From NCBI RefSeq assembly GCF_018861865.1, contig NZ_JAHLDV010000027.1, forward strand, positions 1 to 47,685: 47,685 nucleotides of DNA, in the 5' to 3' direction. A program made the translations under genes and the position numbers. The notes below the pieces were generated by a model. It was not told where the DNA came from and did no database searches. It saw only the letters and a list, made by a program, of their open reading frames with translations. This document shows, in pieces, positions 34,649-43,274 of the stretch. Each line of letters begins with the position of its first letter. Position 1 is the first letter of the stretch. Source of the DNA: Clostridium frigoris. GTDB taxonomy: Bacteria > Bacillota > Clostridia > Clostridiales > Clostridiaceae.

Positions 34649-34786
34649 TTACTATTTCATTTAAAATATCAAATACCCTGTAGTAAATTATTCTTACAAG
34701 AAACTCGCTTTACAGCGAGTTCTTATTACTTTAATTATATATTAAATTTGAATCCGAGAGTGTACATAGCATTAAAATAAATAGTA

Positions 34787-35451
34787 TTATTTGGTATTAA
34801 TTAAATTTTGTAAAATTATCTCAGCTATTTTATGGCTTGATTGAGGATTTTGACCAGTTATAAAATTTTTGTCTACAACTACTTTCTCGGTAAAATCTGC
34901 ACCTTTATCAATAATTGCTCCTTGCTGCCTTAATCTACTCTCTACTGCGAAAGGAACTTTATCTGATAAACCAGCAAGCTCTTCTTCAGTATCAGTAAAA
35001 GCAGTTAAACTTTTACCATCTACAAAATATTTTCCATCTTTATTTTTAATGTTAGCAAAAGCTGCAACGCCATGACATACACCAGCTACAACATCCCCAT
35101 TATTATAAGTATCTAAAATTAATTTTTCTATGTTTTTGTTATTTACAAAGTCAATTAAAGGACCATGACCACCTGAAAATAATATAGCATCATAAGAATT
35201 TTTCATGGTAGTCTCTAAAGATTGTGTATTCTCTAGTAATTTGTAGGCAACTTCGTGTTCACTCGGAATCCCATTTGGGATAGAATTTTTATCTAGCACT
35301 ACTTTCCCACCTAAAATTGAAGCTATGTCTACTTCTAATCCGCTTTTTTGAATACATTGTATGGTTCTGCAAGTTCCTCTAACCATAACCCAGTTGGATG
35401 TCCATTCATATTGTTTTCACTTGTAGATATTAATAATATTTTTTTGTTCAT
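34787..35451 (-). pseudogene. DJ-1/PfpI family gene broken by a one-base frameshift
   Basis: The main frame (34787-35386) lacks the normal N-terminus and starts mid-domain. The missing part lies in another frame: an ATG at 35451 behind AAGGAG encodes 37 residues starting MNKKILLISTS and including GHPTGLWLEELAEPYNVF, then ends in TAG. The frames join at a run of six A (minus strand; 35344-35349), and a seventh A would restore 221 codons ending in the usual DJ-1/PfpI architecture, with GGHG and the nucleophile Cys in GVCHGVAAF. Intact relatives are deglycase, glyoxalase or chaperone-like proteins. Sequencing error, phase variation or true decay are all possible. Confidence 0.82.
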
Positions 35452-35630
35452 ATTTTTTCTCCTTTTTAATATATTCTTTTATTATTTGATTGTAAATCGT
35501 TTTGATCCCAATTGCAATAACAAATTTAACTATTTTTCCATTTATTACTTTAATTGTTAATTCAACGACATTTCTACATATTGGTTTAGATACTGTACTC
35601 AATCTGTTTTTTCATATCTTAAGACATAAG

Positions 35631-35670
35631 AAAACCCACAACTAATTAATTTTAATTAGTTGTGGGTTTT
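35631..35670. terminator. Strong rho-independent terminator
   Basis: A perfect 18-bp stem AAAACCCACAACTAATTA and its complement has a 4-base loop. T-runs end the stem in both directions. It terminates the zinc-ribbon protein gene on the minus strand. Confidence 0.9.
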
Positions 35671-35720
35671 ACGTGATAAAATTGGAGAGCATTCATGAAT
35701 AAACTTTATACCATTGTTTT

Positions 35721-36935
35721 CTATTTTAACTGCTTTCCTAAATGCTCTTCCTTCCAATAATCATAATAATCATTTGTCCATTTGCTTCCATCATAATATT
35801 CAACCTCTATAACACAAGCAATTATTTTATTAATTGTTCCATAATCTGTATACAAATTCCATACATAATCTTCTCCAAAGGATTGACCAGGTTGAATATT
35901 TGCTGAATCTACTTTCCCTTGAAAAAGTTGATTTTCTCCTGCAAGCGTTCCTGATTCAAGAGGATATCCATTACTATCATACATCAGAATTCCAACGCTA
36001 TATTTTTTTATAACTTTATTAGTTTTATTTTTAACTATAACTTTGGCTTCATCATTAAGGTTAAAGTAATCTGAAACAACATTACAACTAAGTACATCAA
36101 CTTCTTGTTTTCGTATAAATCCTTCCATCTTTTGTTTTCTTTCAGCCTCTACTTTAGTAGCTTCTAACTTTTCATATACTGATGTTTTAGCAGTTAAATC
36201 TGTATCATTAGGTAAAATAGTAATAGCTTCAGACAATACTCCTACCACTTTTTCGTACTCTTTATTATTGGCGAAATTTTCAACACTCTTTAATACTTGA
36301 TTCTTATATTGTTTCTCATTATTTTTGATTTGTACTTTTGCACTTTCATAATTTTTATCATCCGATATAACACTCTTATACTCTTTTATTGCATTTATAA
36401 AATCTTTGTTTTTTATGAATTCTTCTCCTTTTTCAAATGCAATTCTTGAATTGTTAAGATTATTAGTTTTAGTAATTGAATTATTAACCTCACTAGATAC
36501 TAATCCGGTCTCCTTTATTATCTTAAGTTTACTGTTTACTTTAACATAATCTATTTCATCATTTACAAATAATTTTTCTATTTTAGTAATTTCATCCTTC
36601 AAAAATATGTTTATATTATTTTCTCTATCGAAATTACCTCTAATTTTATCATCATAAATTTTAACTGCTTCTGCCTGTTTATTATTTTTAATATCACTTT
36701 TAAATTTAGATATAGGGTTATTAAAATATATAATTCCAGTGACCATACAAATTATTATTACTAAAACTGAACATGCTATAATCGATTTCTTTTTATTACT
36801 AAATGATTTTATTTTAACTATAATATTTATTAATTGATTGCCTTGTTTTTTATTATTCTGTGATAACTCTGCTCCACAGTTGTTGCAGAACAAACTTTCT
36901 TCTTTATTTTCAGAACCACACTTGGGACACACCAT
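35721..36935 (-). CDS. Zinc-ribbon membrane protein with C-terminal beta domain
   Basis: A 404-residue protein. The N-terminal zinc ribbon has four cysteines (CPKCGSENKEESLFCNNCG), then one transmembrane helix (about residues 50-71, IIACSVLVIIICMVTGIIYF). A helical, TPR-like or coiled region rich in Lys/Asn covers about 75-270. The C-terminal domain of about 125 residues is a probable beta-sandwich (VKNKTNKVIKKYSVGILMYD ... VEYYDGSKW), like the FxLYD/DUF5780 domains of Firmicute surface proteins. The zinc ribbon is cytoplasmic and the rest outside. Function unknown. The start is the ATG at 36935 behind AGGAGG; the frame extends to 36995 without a ribosome binding site. Confidence 0.8.
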   Translation of the reverse strand: MVCPKCGSENKEESLFCNNCGAELSQNNKKQGNQLINIIVKIKSFSNKKKSIIACSVLVIIICMVTGIIYFNNPISKFKSDIKNNKQAEAVKIYDDKIRGNFDRENNINIFLKDEITKIEKLFVNDEIDYVKVNSKLKIIKETGLVSSEVNNSITKTNNLNNSRIAFEKGEEFIKNKDFINAIKEYKSVISDDKNYESAKVQIKNNEKQYKNQVLKSVENFANNKEYEKVVGVLSEAITILPNDTDLTAKTSVYEKLEATKVEAERKQKMEGFIRKQEVDVLSCNVVSDYFNLNDEAKVIVKNKTNKVIKKYSVGILMYDSNGYPLESGTLAGENQLFQGKVDSANIQPGQSFGEDYVWNLYTDYGTINKIIACVIEVEYYDGSKWTNDYYDYWKEEHLGKQLK

Positions 36936-37252
36936 TTTTAAATTCCTCCTATTATTTACATACAACTTGACTATACTATATATACCCCTCTCCAAACTAA
37001 TTTAACTCACTACCACTGCATTCACAAAAGGCACATACTATAAACGCTTTCTAGACCATTTTAGTTTCAATAAAAACAGTAATGGTATAAATTACATTTA
37101 CCATTGCCACTTAAATCAGAGACATAAAAAGCAAAGATAGCCACAGGCAACAAATATTTGGTTTGTTTTAGAACAAATGTATCGAAAAATGAAAAACAAA
37201 TAAAACTAGTTCCTCCATATATATAAGTTAAAACCCTAAGGAGGAATTACTA
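36936..37252. other. Divergent intergenic region, zinc-ribbon / hydrolase genes
   Basis: About 317 bases with no gene. A dyad AATGGTA-N11-TACCATT lies at 37081-37105, and the region from 37195 carries A/T-rich promoter-like sequence and the AAGGAGG of the hydrolase. No assured -35/-10 pair was found for either direction. Confidence 0.4.
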
Positions 37253-38116
37253 ATGAACAAAACTCAAATAATTGAAAGCCTGGTGCCAGGAGCTTTACTC
37301 TCCTATGAAAAACACAGCATATTCCCATCTTTAACTATAGCTCAAGCTATACTTGAAACCGGCTGGTTAAATCATGTTAAATGTAACAACATCTTCGGCA
37401 TCAAATGGACAAAAAACTGTGGATATGAAGTCCAAGAATTTAACACTCATGAGTTTATAAATGGTATAAACACACCTATGGTATGTAAGTTTAGAAAATA
37501 TAACTCAATTGGTGATAGCCTACTAGACCATGGAAAACTTTTAAGTTATAGTAGGTATAAGTCAGTAATAGCATCTAAAACCTACACTGAAGCCTGCATA
37601 AACGTTTATAATTCAGGCTACTGCACCGATGCTGAGTACCCTAAAAAACTTATAAACATAATTGAGCAAAACAAGCTTTATATTTATGATGCTGCACCTA
37701 TCAGTAAACATTCTAACAGTGATGATTCTGAAAACATAAAATATTTTCAAAGTTGCTTAATTAAAATGAAGATTAAAGATATTAATAATAATGTTTTAGT
37801 AATGGATGGTTTAAGTGGCATACTTACCACTAGTGTTGTTAAAAAGTTTCAAAATATAGTAGGCATTACTTCAGATGGCATATGTGGATCAACTACTCTA
37901 GCTGCAATTAAAATAATTATGAATAAGCCTACTTGCAGTATTAATAACACTACAAATAAATTAGCTATAAGATACCTCCAATATAGGGTTGAAACCAATA
38001 TTGATGGCATTTATGGATCTGTTACTAAAAGCTGTGTTGAAAAATATCAGAAAAACAACAAATTAGTAATTGATGGGATTATAGGTAAAAGTAGCTGGCA
38101 ATATCTGCTCTCTTAG
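37253..38116 (+). CDS. Glucosaminidase-domain peptidoglycan hydrolase with two peptidoglycan-binding repeats
   Basis: A 287-residue hydrolase. Residues 1-150 form a GH73-type N-acetylglucosaminidase domain (PSLTIAQAILETGWLNH, with the catalytic Glu in ILETGW; CNNIFGIKW; YNSGYCTDAEYPKKLI). Two peptidoglycan-binding-1 repeats follow (VMDGLSGILTTSVVKKFQN; NIDGIYGSVTKSCVEKYQ; VIDGIIGKSSWQYLL). The N-terminus has no signal peptide: residues 1-30 are polar. Phage endolysins and some sporulation or autolysis enzymes share this. No holin or phage gene is near. AAGGAGG before the ATG and a strong terminator after it make this a single-gene unit. Confidence 0.85.
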   Translation: MNKTQIIESLVPGALLSYEKHSIFPSLTIAQAILETGWLNHVKCNNIFGIKWTKNCGYEVQEFNTHEFINGINTPMVCKFRKYNSIGDSLLDHGKLLSYSRYKSVIASKTYTEACINVYNSGYCTDAEYPKKLINIIEQNKLYIYDAAPISKHSNSDDSENIKYFQSCLIKMKIKDINNNVLVMDGLSGILTTSVVKKFQNIVGITSDGICGSTTLAAIKIIMNKPTCSINNTTNKLAIRYLQYRVETNIDGIYGSVTKSCVEKYQKNNKLVIDGIIGKSSWQYLLS

Positions 38117-38218
38117 ATTATCAATTTGTTCACGAGCTCTTGAAATTTTTACAATGCTCTAAGAGTAATTTAGATAAAATTGTCTGTGTAGCTTTTTAAA
38201 ATAAATCAAAATAAAAAT

Positions 38219-38260
38219 AGGCCACATGCTGGATATTAAATCCAACATGTGGCTTTTTTT
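38219..38260 (+). terminator. Rho-independent terminator after the hydrolase gene
   Basis: A 14-bp stem GCCACATGCTGGAT/ATCCAACATGTGGC with one mismatch, followed by seven T. Confidence 0.92.
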
Positions 38261-38261
38261 C

Positions 38262-38308
38262 AACATGTATAAACAAGTGTTGACTTACTTGTTTATACAT
38301 GTTATTCT
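38262..38308 (+). promoter_or_regulatory. Trehalose operon promoter with double TreR-type operator
   Basis: Perfect 17-bp inverted arms AACATGTATAAACAAGT (38262-38278) and its complement (38287-38303) frame TTGACT (38280-38285), 17-bp spacer, TATTCT (38303-38308). Each arm also resembles the TreR box TTGTATATACAA on its own, so two repressor dimers could bind, one upstream of the -35 and one between -35 and -10. Confidence 0.82.
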
Positions 38309-38332
38309 ATTACCATAAAGGGGGAGTTAAAA

Positions 38333-39772
38333 ATGGGAATTTCAAAAATATCAGTAGAAGAAATTATTGAAGCTGTTGGTGGTAAAGATAATATATCCGC
38401 TACAACTCATTGCGTTACCAGATTAAGGTTTGCTTTAAAAGATGAAAAGAAAGTAGATAAGACTAAGCTTGATGAAATCGATTTAGTAAAGGGTTTCTTT
38501 TCTAGTAACGGTCAATTTCAAGTGGTTATAGGTCCGGGACTCGTTGACAAGGTTTATGACATACTTATCGAGATTACTGGAAATCAAAGCGCAACAAAGC
38601 AAGAAGTTAAAGATATAGCATCAAAAAATATTAATTTACTTCAGCGTCTCGTGAAAACGTTATCCGAAGTATTTATACCTATACTACCAGCTATTGTGGC
38701 TGCAGGTTTATTAATGGGTATAAATAATCTCCTCGCAGGTAAAGGTATCTTTTTCGCCAATCAGGCATTGATTGATGTTCATCCTGAACTTCGTGATATT
38801 TCAGACATTATAAATCTTATAGCTAATACTTCCTTCACATTTTTGTCAGCATTAATTGGTTGGTCAGCAGTTAAAAAATTTGGTGGAAATCCACTTCTTG
38901 GTATTGTTCTAGGATTAATGCTTGTTCATCCCTCATTACTAAACGCTTATAATTATGGAGACGCTGTAACAAAAGGGACAGTACCATATTGGAACTTGTT
39001 TGGACTAAAGGTTGCTAAAGTAGGATATCAGGGACAAGTTTTACCTGTATTAGTTTCATCTTACTTTCTAGCAAAAATAGAAATTGGTTTAAATAAACGT
39101 ATTCCAGATTCTATTAAATTATTATTAGTTTCACCTATAGCACTCCTCGTTACAGGCTTCGTATCATTTATTATAATTGGACCAATAACCTTTTCACTGG
39201 GTAACGAAATTACTTATGGTTTAGTTTATATATTTAGTCACTTTCCAGTAATAGGTGCGGTTATATATGGTGGTTTCTATTCAGTACTGGTTATAACGGG
39301 TATGCATCAAATGTTCCTTGCAGTAGATATGCAACTTATAGCAAGCACAGGAGGAACTTTTCTATGGCCTATTCTTGTTCTTTGTAATATTGCACAAGGT
39401 TCTGCAGCTTTAGCGATGATGTTTATAACTAAAAACGAAAAAATAAAAGGATTAGCTTTTACATCTGCTATTTCAGCTTACCTTGGAATAACTGAACCAG
39501 CTATATTTGGAGTTAACTTAAGATTTAAATTCCCATTCTTTTCTGCTATGATTGGTTCAGCGTTAGGTGCTGTGGTCATAACAGTAAATCATGTTAAAGC
39601 TCCGTCTATAGGAGTTGGTGGATTACCTGGCTTTTTGTCAATATTTCCACAACAATGGGGTATCTTCTTTATAGGTATGATTATAGCCATAGTGGCTCCT
39701 TTTATATTAACTTTTATATTCTCAAATTTTAGTAATATTAAAATTCCAACTTTTAAAAATAAAAAATCTTAA
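38333..39772 (+). CDS. treP: PTS trehalose-specific EIIBC
   Basis: A membrane protein of 479 aa that imports trehalose and phosphorylates it. The N-terminal EIIB domain carries the phosphocysteine in ATTHCVTRLRF (Cys27) and the EIIC domain has about ten helices, with GMHQMFLAVD and ISAYLGITEPAIFG. It has no own EIIA domain, so phosphate must come from a separate EIIA-Glc-type protein. One is encoded as the fourth gene of the same operon. GGGGGAG precedes the ATG. The downstream trehalose-6-phosphate hydrolase and TreR make the trehalose assignment strong. Confidence 0.93.
   Translation: MGISKISVEEIIEAVGGKDNISATTHCVTRLRFALKDEKKVDKTKLDEIDLVKGFFSSNGQFQVVIGPGLVDKVYDILIEITGNQSATKQEVKDIASKNINLLQRLVKTLSEVFIPILPAIVAAGLLMGINNLLAGKGIFFANQALIDVHPELRDISDIINLIANTSFTFLSALIGWSAVKKFGGNPLLGIVLGLMLVHPSLLNAYNYGDAVTKGTVPYWNLFGLKVAKVGYQGQVLPVLVSSYFLAKIEIGLNKRIPDSIKLLLVSPIALLVTGFVSFIIIGPITFSLGNEITYGLVYIFSHFPVIGAVIYGGFYSVLVITGMHQMFLAVDMQLIASTGGTFLWPILVLCNIAQGSAALAMMFITKNEKIKGLAFTSAISAYLGITEPAIFGVNLRFKFPFFSAMIGSALGAVVITVNHVKAPSIGVGGLPGFLSIFPQQWGIFFIGMIIAIVAPFILTFIFSNFSNIKIPTFKNKKS
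38652..38665 (+). promoter_or_regulatory. Internal cre-like site in treP
   Basis: TGAAAACGTTATCC is one or two bases away from the cre consensus and lies about 320 bp inside treP. Intragenic cre sites act as CcpA roadblocks in Firmicutes. Motif evidence only. Confidence 0.4.
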
Positions 39773-39809
39773 AAAACATACAATCTTAATGCAAACGGAG
39801 GTATTACCT

Positions 39810-41489
39810 ATGAATGAATCTTGGTGGAAAAAGTCTGTTGTATATCAAATTTACCCAAAAAGCTTTAAAGATACAACAGGAAATGGAATAGGAGACTTAC
39901 AGGGGATTATTGAGAAACTTGATTACATAAAAGCTTTGGGTGTAGATGTAATCTGGATAACTCCTGTTTATGAGTCTCCACAAAAGGATAATGGTTATGA
40001 TATAAGTGACTATTATAAGATAGATTCTCAATATGGAAGTATGAATACCTTTGAAAATCTATTAACGCAAGCTCATAAAAGAGGCCTAAAAATAATATTA
40101 GATATGGTTGTTAATCATACGTCTGTAGAAAATTCATGGTTTAAGAAATCTTCTGAATCTAAAGATAGTCCCTATAGGGATTTCTATATTTGGAAAGATG
40201 GTAAAGACGGTAAATGTCCCAACAATTGGAAATCTAAGTTTGGAGGCAGTGCCTGGGAGTATGACCAAACATCAAAACAATATTACCTTCACCTTTTTGA
40301 CGTTACTCAAGCAGATTTAAACTGGGAAAATCAAAAGCTTAGAAAAACCATATATGATATGATGGATTTTTGGCTAAGTAAGGGAGTAGATGGCTTTAGA
40401 TTAGATGTAATTAACTTATTATCTAAAGACCAGACTTTCCCAAATGACACTTTAAATACGCCTACAGAAGATGGGCGTAAATTTTATACAGATGGCCCTA
40501 AAATCCACAGATTTTTAAAGCAGCTAAATAAAAATGTATTTTCAAAATACAAGGATATATTAACAGTGGGTGAGATGTCTTCTACCACTATAGATAACTG
40601 TGTTAAGTATACAAAACCAAATGAAGAAGAATTAAATATGAGCTTTAGTTTTCATCATTTAAAAGTAGATTATCCAAGTGGGCAGAAATGGGAACTAGGA
40701 GAATTCGATTTTATAAAACTAAAAAAAATACTAACTGACTGGCAATATGGGATGATTAAAGGTAATGGATGGAACGCACTATTTTGGTGTAACCATGATC
40801 AACCAAGAGTAGTATCTCGTTTTGGAGATGACAAAGAGTACCGTAATGAGTCTGCTAAAATGCTAGCGACTACTCTACATCTATTGCAGGGAACCCCATA
40901 TATATATCAAGGCGAAGAAATAGGAATGACAAATCCAAATTTTAATAAGTTGCAGGATTATAGAGATGTGGAATCCTTAAATGTTTATGATATATTAAAA
41001 GCTAAAGGTAAATCTAATAAGGAAATTATGGACATACTTAAGCAAAAGTCTAGAGATAATTCAAGAACTCCAATGCAATGGGATGATTCTAAAAATGCAG
41101 GATTTACTGATGGAACTCCATGGATAAATGTATCAAAAAACTTTTCACATATAAATGCCTCTAGTGCATTAAAAAATAAAGATTCAATTTTTTATCACTA
41201 TAAAAAGCTAATAAGTTTAAGAAAAAACTATGATATAATCGCTTATGGAGATTTTCAGTCTATATTGGATAATGATCCTCAAATCTTTGCATATATCAGG
41301 CGGTATAATAACAGAAAATTATTGGTTGTAAGTAATTTTTATGCTAAATATGCCACATTTATTCTTCCCAGCGATGTGGCTATGGAAGGAGAATCTCAAG
41401 TATTAATATCTAATTATTCGGATACAAAAAACAATATAAATGAGCTATCCCTTCGTCCATACGAATCTGTAGCTTTCTATATAAAATAA
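39810..41489 (+). CDS. treA: Alpha,alpha-phosphotrehalase (trehalose-6-phosphate hydrolase, GH13)
   Basis: Cytoplasmic GH13 enzyme that splits trehalose-6-phosphate into glucose and glucose-6-phosphate. Visible motifs: VVYQIYPKSFKDTTGNGIGD, DMVVNHTS, nucleophile Asp in GFRLDVINLL, acid/base Glu in VGEMS, and WCNHDQPR. At 559 aa the size is normal. I start at the ATG 39810 behind CGGAGG; an upstream ATG at 39789 lies before that site. It is 37 bp after treP and is certainly co-transcribed with it. Confidence 0.94.
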   Translation: MNESWWKKSVVYQIYPKSFKDTTGNGIGDLQGIIEKLDYIKALGVDVIWITPVYESPQKDNGYDISDYYKIDSQYGSMNTFENLLTQAHKRGLKIILDMVVNHTSVENSWFKKSSESKDSPYRDFYIWKDGKDGKCPNNWKSKFGGSAWEYDQTSKQYYLHLFDVTQADLNWENQKLRKTIYDMMDFWLSKGVDGFRLDVINLLSKDQTFPNDTLNTPTEDGRKFYTDGPKIHRFLKQLNKNVFSKYKDILTVGEMSSTTIDNCVKYTKPNEEELNMSFSFHHLKVDYPSGQKWELGEFDFIKLKKILTDWQYGMIKGNGWNALFWCNHDQPRVVSRFGDDKEYRNESAKMLATTLHLLQGTPYIYQGEEIGMTNPNFNKLQDYRDVESLNVYDILKAKGKSNKEIMDILKQKSRDNSRTPMQWDDSKNAGFTDGTPWINVSKNFSHINASSALKNKDSIFYHYKKLISLRKNYDIIAYGDFQSILDNDPQIFAYIRRYNNRKLLVVSNFYAKYATFILPSDVAMEGESQVLISNYSDTKNNINELSLRPYESVAFYIK

Positions 41490-41593
41490 TATATAATAAT
41501 GTAGATATTACCAATAAATCCACCATAAGTGATAGTAATTCACTATTTTGATATGTTATACTTTATATGAAAATAGTTGATGGGGGCTTATTA

Positions 41594-42304
41594 ATGGATA
41601 AAAAATATATATATATACACGAAAAAATAAAAAATGATATACTAAGTGGTAATTATAAACCAGGTGAAAAGGTTCCTTCTGAAAATGAATTTTGTAAAAT
41701 TTACAGTACAAGTCGTGGCACGGTTAGAAGAGCTTTAGATATGCTATCAGAAGAAGGCTTAATAAATAGTGTCCATGGTAAGGGATCTTTTGTTTTAGAG
41801 AACAATCAAATTGCTTTTTCGTTTGGAAAACTGGAGAGTTTTGCTGAAGTTTCTAGTATTAATAGAAATGAATTTATTACCTCTGTACCATTATTTGAAG
41901 AGGTAATAATAGATAGTGCTTTACATGAAAAAACTTGTTTGGCAGAAGGAAAAAAGGCTTACAAATTATATCGCACAAGAAGCTTAAATAATGAGAATAT
42001 TATCTTAGATATTAATTATTTTCTAAAAGATAACGTTTTAAATCTTACAAAAGAAATTGCAAAAAAATCTATTTATAAATATATTGAAGAAGATTTGAAT
42101 ACTAAAATAGGTTTTGCTAAAAGAATTATAAAAATAGAACCTGCTAAGTCTATTGATAAAAAAAGCCTGAATATGACGACCTATGATTTCGTAGTAGTGG
42201 TGAAAAACTATGTATACTTAAATGACGGAACCCAATTTGAATATACAGAATCAAGACATCATCCTGAGCGTTTTGAATTTTTAGATTTTGCTAGGAGAAG
42301 ATAA
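41594..42304 (+). CDS. treR: TreR, GntR-family trehalose operon repressor
   Basis: A 236-residue GntR/HutC regulator: winged helix (SGNYKPGEKVPSENEFCKIY, TSRGTVRRALDMLSEEGLI) and a C-terminal UTRA ligand domain (KLYRTRSLNNENIILDINYF ... TESRHHPERFEF). In this family trehalose-6-phosphate releases the operator. The paired operator before treP is the probable target. The start is the ATG at 41594 behind GGGGG; an upstream ATG at 41567 has no ribosome binding site. It follows treA by about 100 bp and may be both in the operon and on a weak own promoter. Confidence 0.92.
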   Translation: MDKKYIYIHEKIKNDILSGNYKPGEKVPSENEFCKIYSTSRGTVRRALDMLSEEGLINSVHGKGSFVLENNQIAFSFGKLESFAEVSSINRNEFITSVPLFEEVIIDSALHEKTCLAEGKKAYKLYRTRSLNNENIILDINYFLKDNVLNLTKEIAKKSIYKYIEEDLNTKIGFAKRIIKIEPAKSIDKKSLNMTTYDFVVVVKNYVYLNDGTQFEYTESRHHPERFEFLDFARRR

Positions 42305-42357
42305 TAAAATAAGTATGAATAATAAGAAACTAATAAACAGAAGGAAGGTTAAAAAAT

Positions 42358-42837
42358 ATGTTTAAATTCTTAAAAAAATCGAAGTTTGAAGTTGTATCCC
42401 CAGCTAGTGGAATATTAAAGAACTTATCAGGAGTGCCTGATGAGACGTTTTCATCTAAATGCTTAGGAGATGGCTTTGCTATAGAACCTTCAACAGGAGA
42501 AGTATATTCTCCTGTTGAAGGTAAAATAACAATGATTTTTGAAACATTACATGCCGTGGGTTTAAAATGTAATAATGGTATAGAGGTTTTACTACATATT
42601 GGAATAGATACTGTTTCTCTTAACGGTAAAGGATTTCAATCTTTTGTTACTATTGGCCAGCAAGTTAAAGCTGGTGAGTTACTTATAAAATTTGATTTAG
42701 AAACTATTAAAAGCAAGGTACCATCTACTGACATCATTGTAGTATTTACAAATGGAGAAACCTGTCAGCTTATGAAAGATTCTCAAAAGGTTACTAATGG
42801 AGAAATGGATATAGTAGATATTTTACAAAAAAAATAA
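42358..42837 (+). CDS. PTS glucose-type EIIA (EIIA-Glc/Crr-like)
   Basis: A soluble phosphocarrier of 159 aa. Motifs: SPVEGKITMIFETLHAVGL (His65), and the phosphorylated His80 in VLLHIGIDTVSLNGKGF, which is the EIIA-Glc signature. It supplies the phosphate that TreP, lacking an EIIA, needs, and forms a dedicated EIIA for the trehalose operon. AGAAGG before the ATG, 53 bp after treR. It ends in a strong terminator. Confidence 0.93.
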   Translation: MFKFLKKSKFEVVSPASGILKNLSGVPDETFSSKCLGDGFAIEPSTGEVYSPVEGKITMIFETLHAVGLKCNNGIEVLLHIGIDTVSLNGKGFQSFVTIGQQVKAGELLIKFDLETIKSKVPSTDIIVVFTNGETCQLMKDSQKVTNGEMDIVDILQKK

Positions 42838-42852
42838 AAATTTAAATAACTA

Positions 42853-42894
42853 TTAGTAAGGGGAAACTGTCAATAGATAGTTTCCCCTTACTAA
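42853..42894. terminator. Terminator of the trehalose operon
   Basis: A perfect 16-bp stem TTAGTAAGGGGAAACT and its complement surround a 10-base loop, followed by an A/T-rich tail (ATTTATAC). Confidence 0.85.
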
Positions 42895-43040
42895 ATTTAT
42901 ACACCTAAAATATTGTTGAATTTTTCAAATATATTTTTTATTTCAATTAATTTATTTATAACCCTAGTCGTTGTATCTTTTTCATATGGTATATATGTAT
43001 AAATTAAAATGAATGTAAACGTAAATATGATACGAATTTA

Positions 43041-43080
43041 TTGTTAAATATTTGACAAAGATATTATGCTGATCTATACT
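43041..43080 (+). promoter_or_regulatory. adhE promoter with overlapping Rex box
   Basis: TTGACA (43052-43057), 17-bp spacer, TATACT (43075-43080): a strong sigma-A promoter. The Rex box TTGTTAAATATTTGACAA (43041-43058) differs from TTGTTAA-N4-TTAACAA by one base and covers the -35. Rex bound here under high NAD+ blocks transcription; NADH would release it. The leader is about 190 bases. Confidence 0.9.
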
Positions 43081-43209
43081 GACCTAGAACTTAAGCAAGT
43101 TATAATTCATAACATTACCAATAATACTACATAATTAAAATTTAATTACTAATATTCTTTAACCAATTGTTATATAACCTTAATTTATCTTTAAATACGA
43201 TACATATAT

Positions 43210-43227
43210 GTGTTAAATAATTATCAA
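43210..43227 (+). promoter_or_regulatory. Second Rex-like site in the adhE leader
   Basis: GTGTTAAATAATTATCAA matches the Rex consensus with two mismatches and lies in the transcribed leader about 130 bases after the start point. It could act as a roadblock or a second docking site. Confidence 0.55.
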
Positions 43228-43274
43228 TATAATCTGATTTGAAATAATATAAATTTAAAAAGGAGTATATATAT

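Noticed and set aside
35417-35602. 61-codon frame overlapping the start of the DJ-1/PfpI gene
   Set aside because: It has a TTG start without a ribosome binding site and overlaps the good ATG and AAGGAG of the broken gene. Probably chance, possibly a remnant of an older gene.
42895-43274. Riboswitch or T-box in the long adhE upstream region
   Set aside because: No specifier/antiterminator structure or terminator hairpin is visible; the promoter and Rex sites account for the region.
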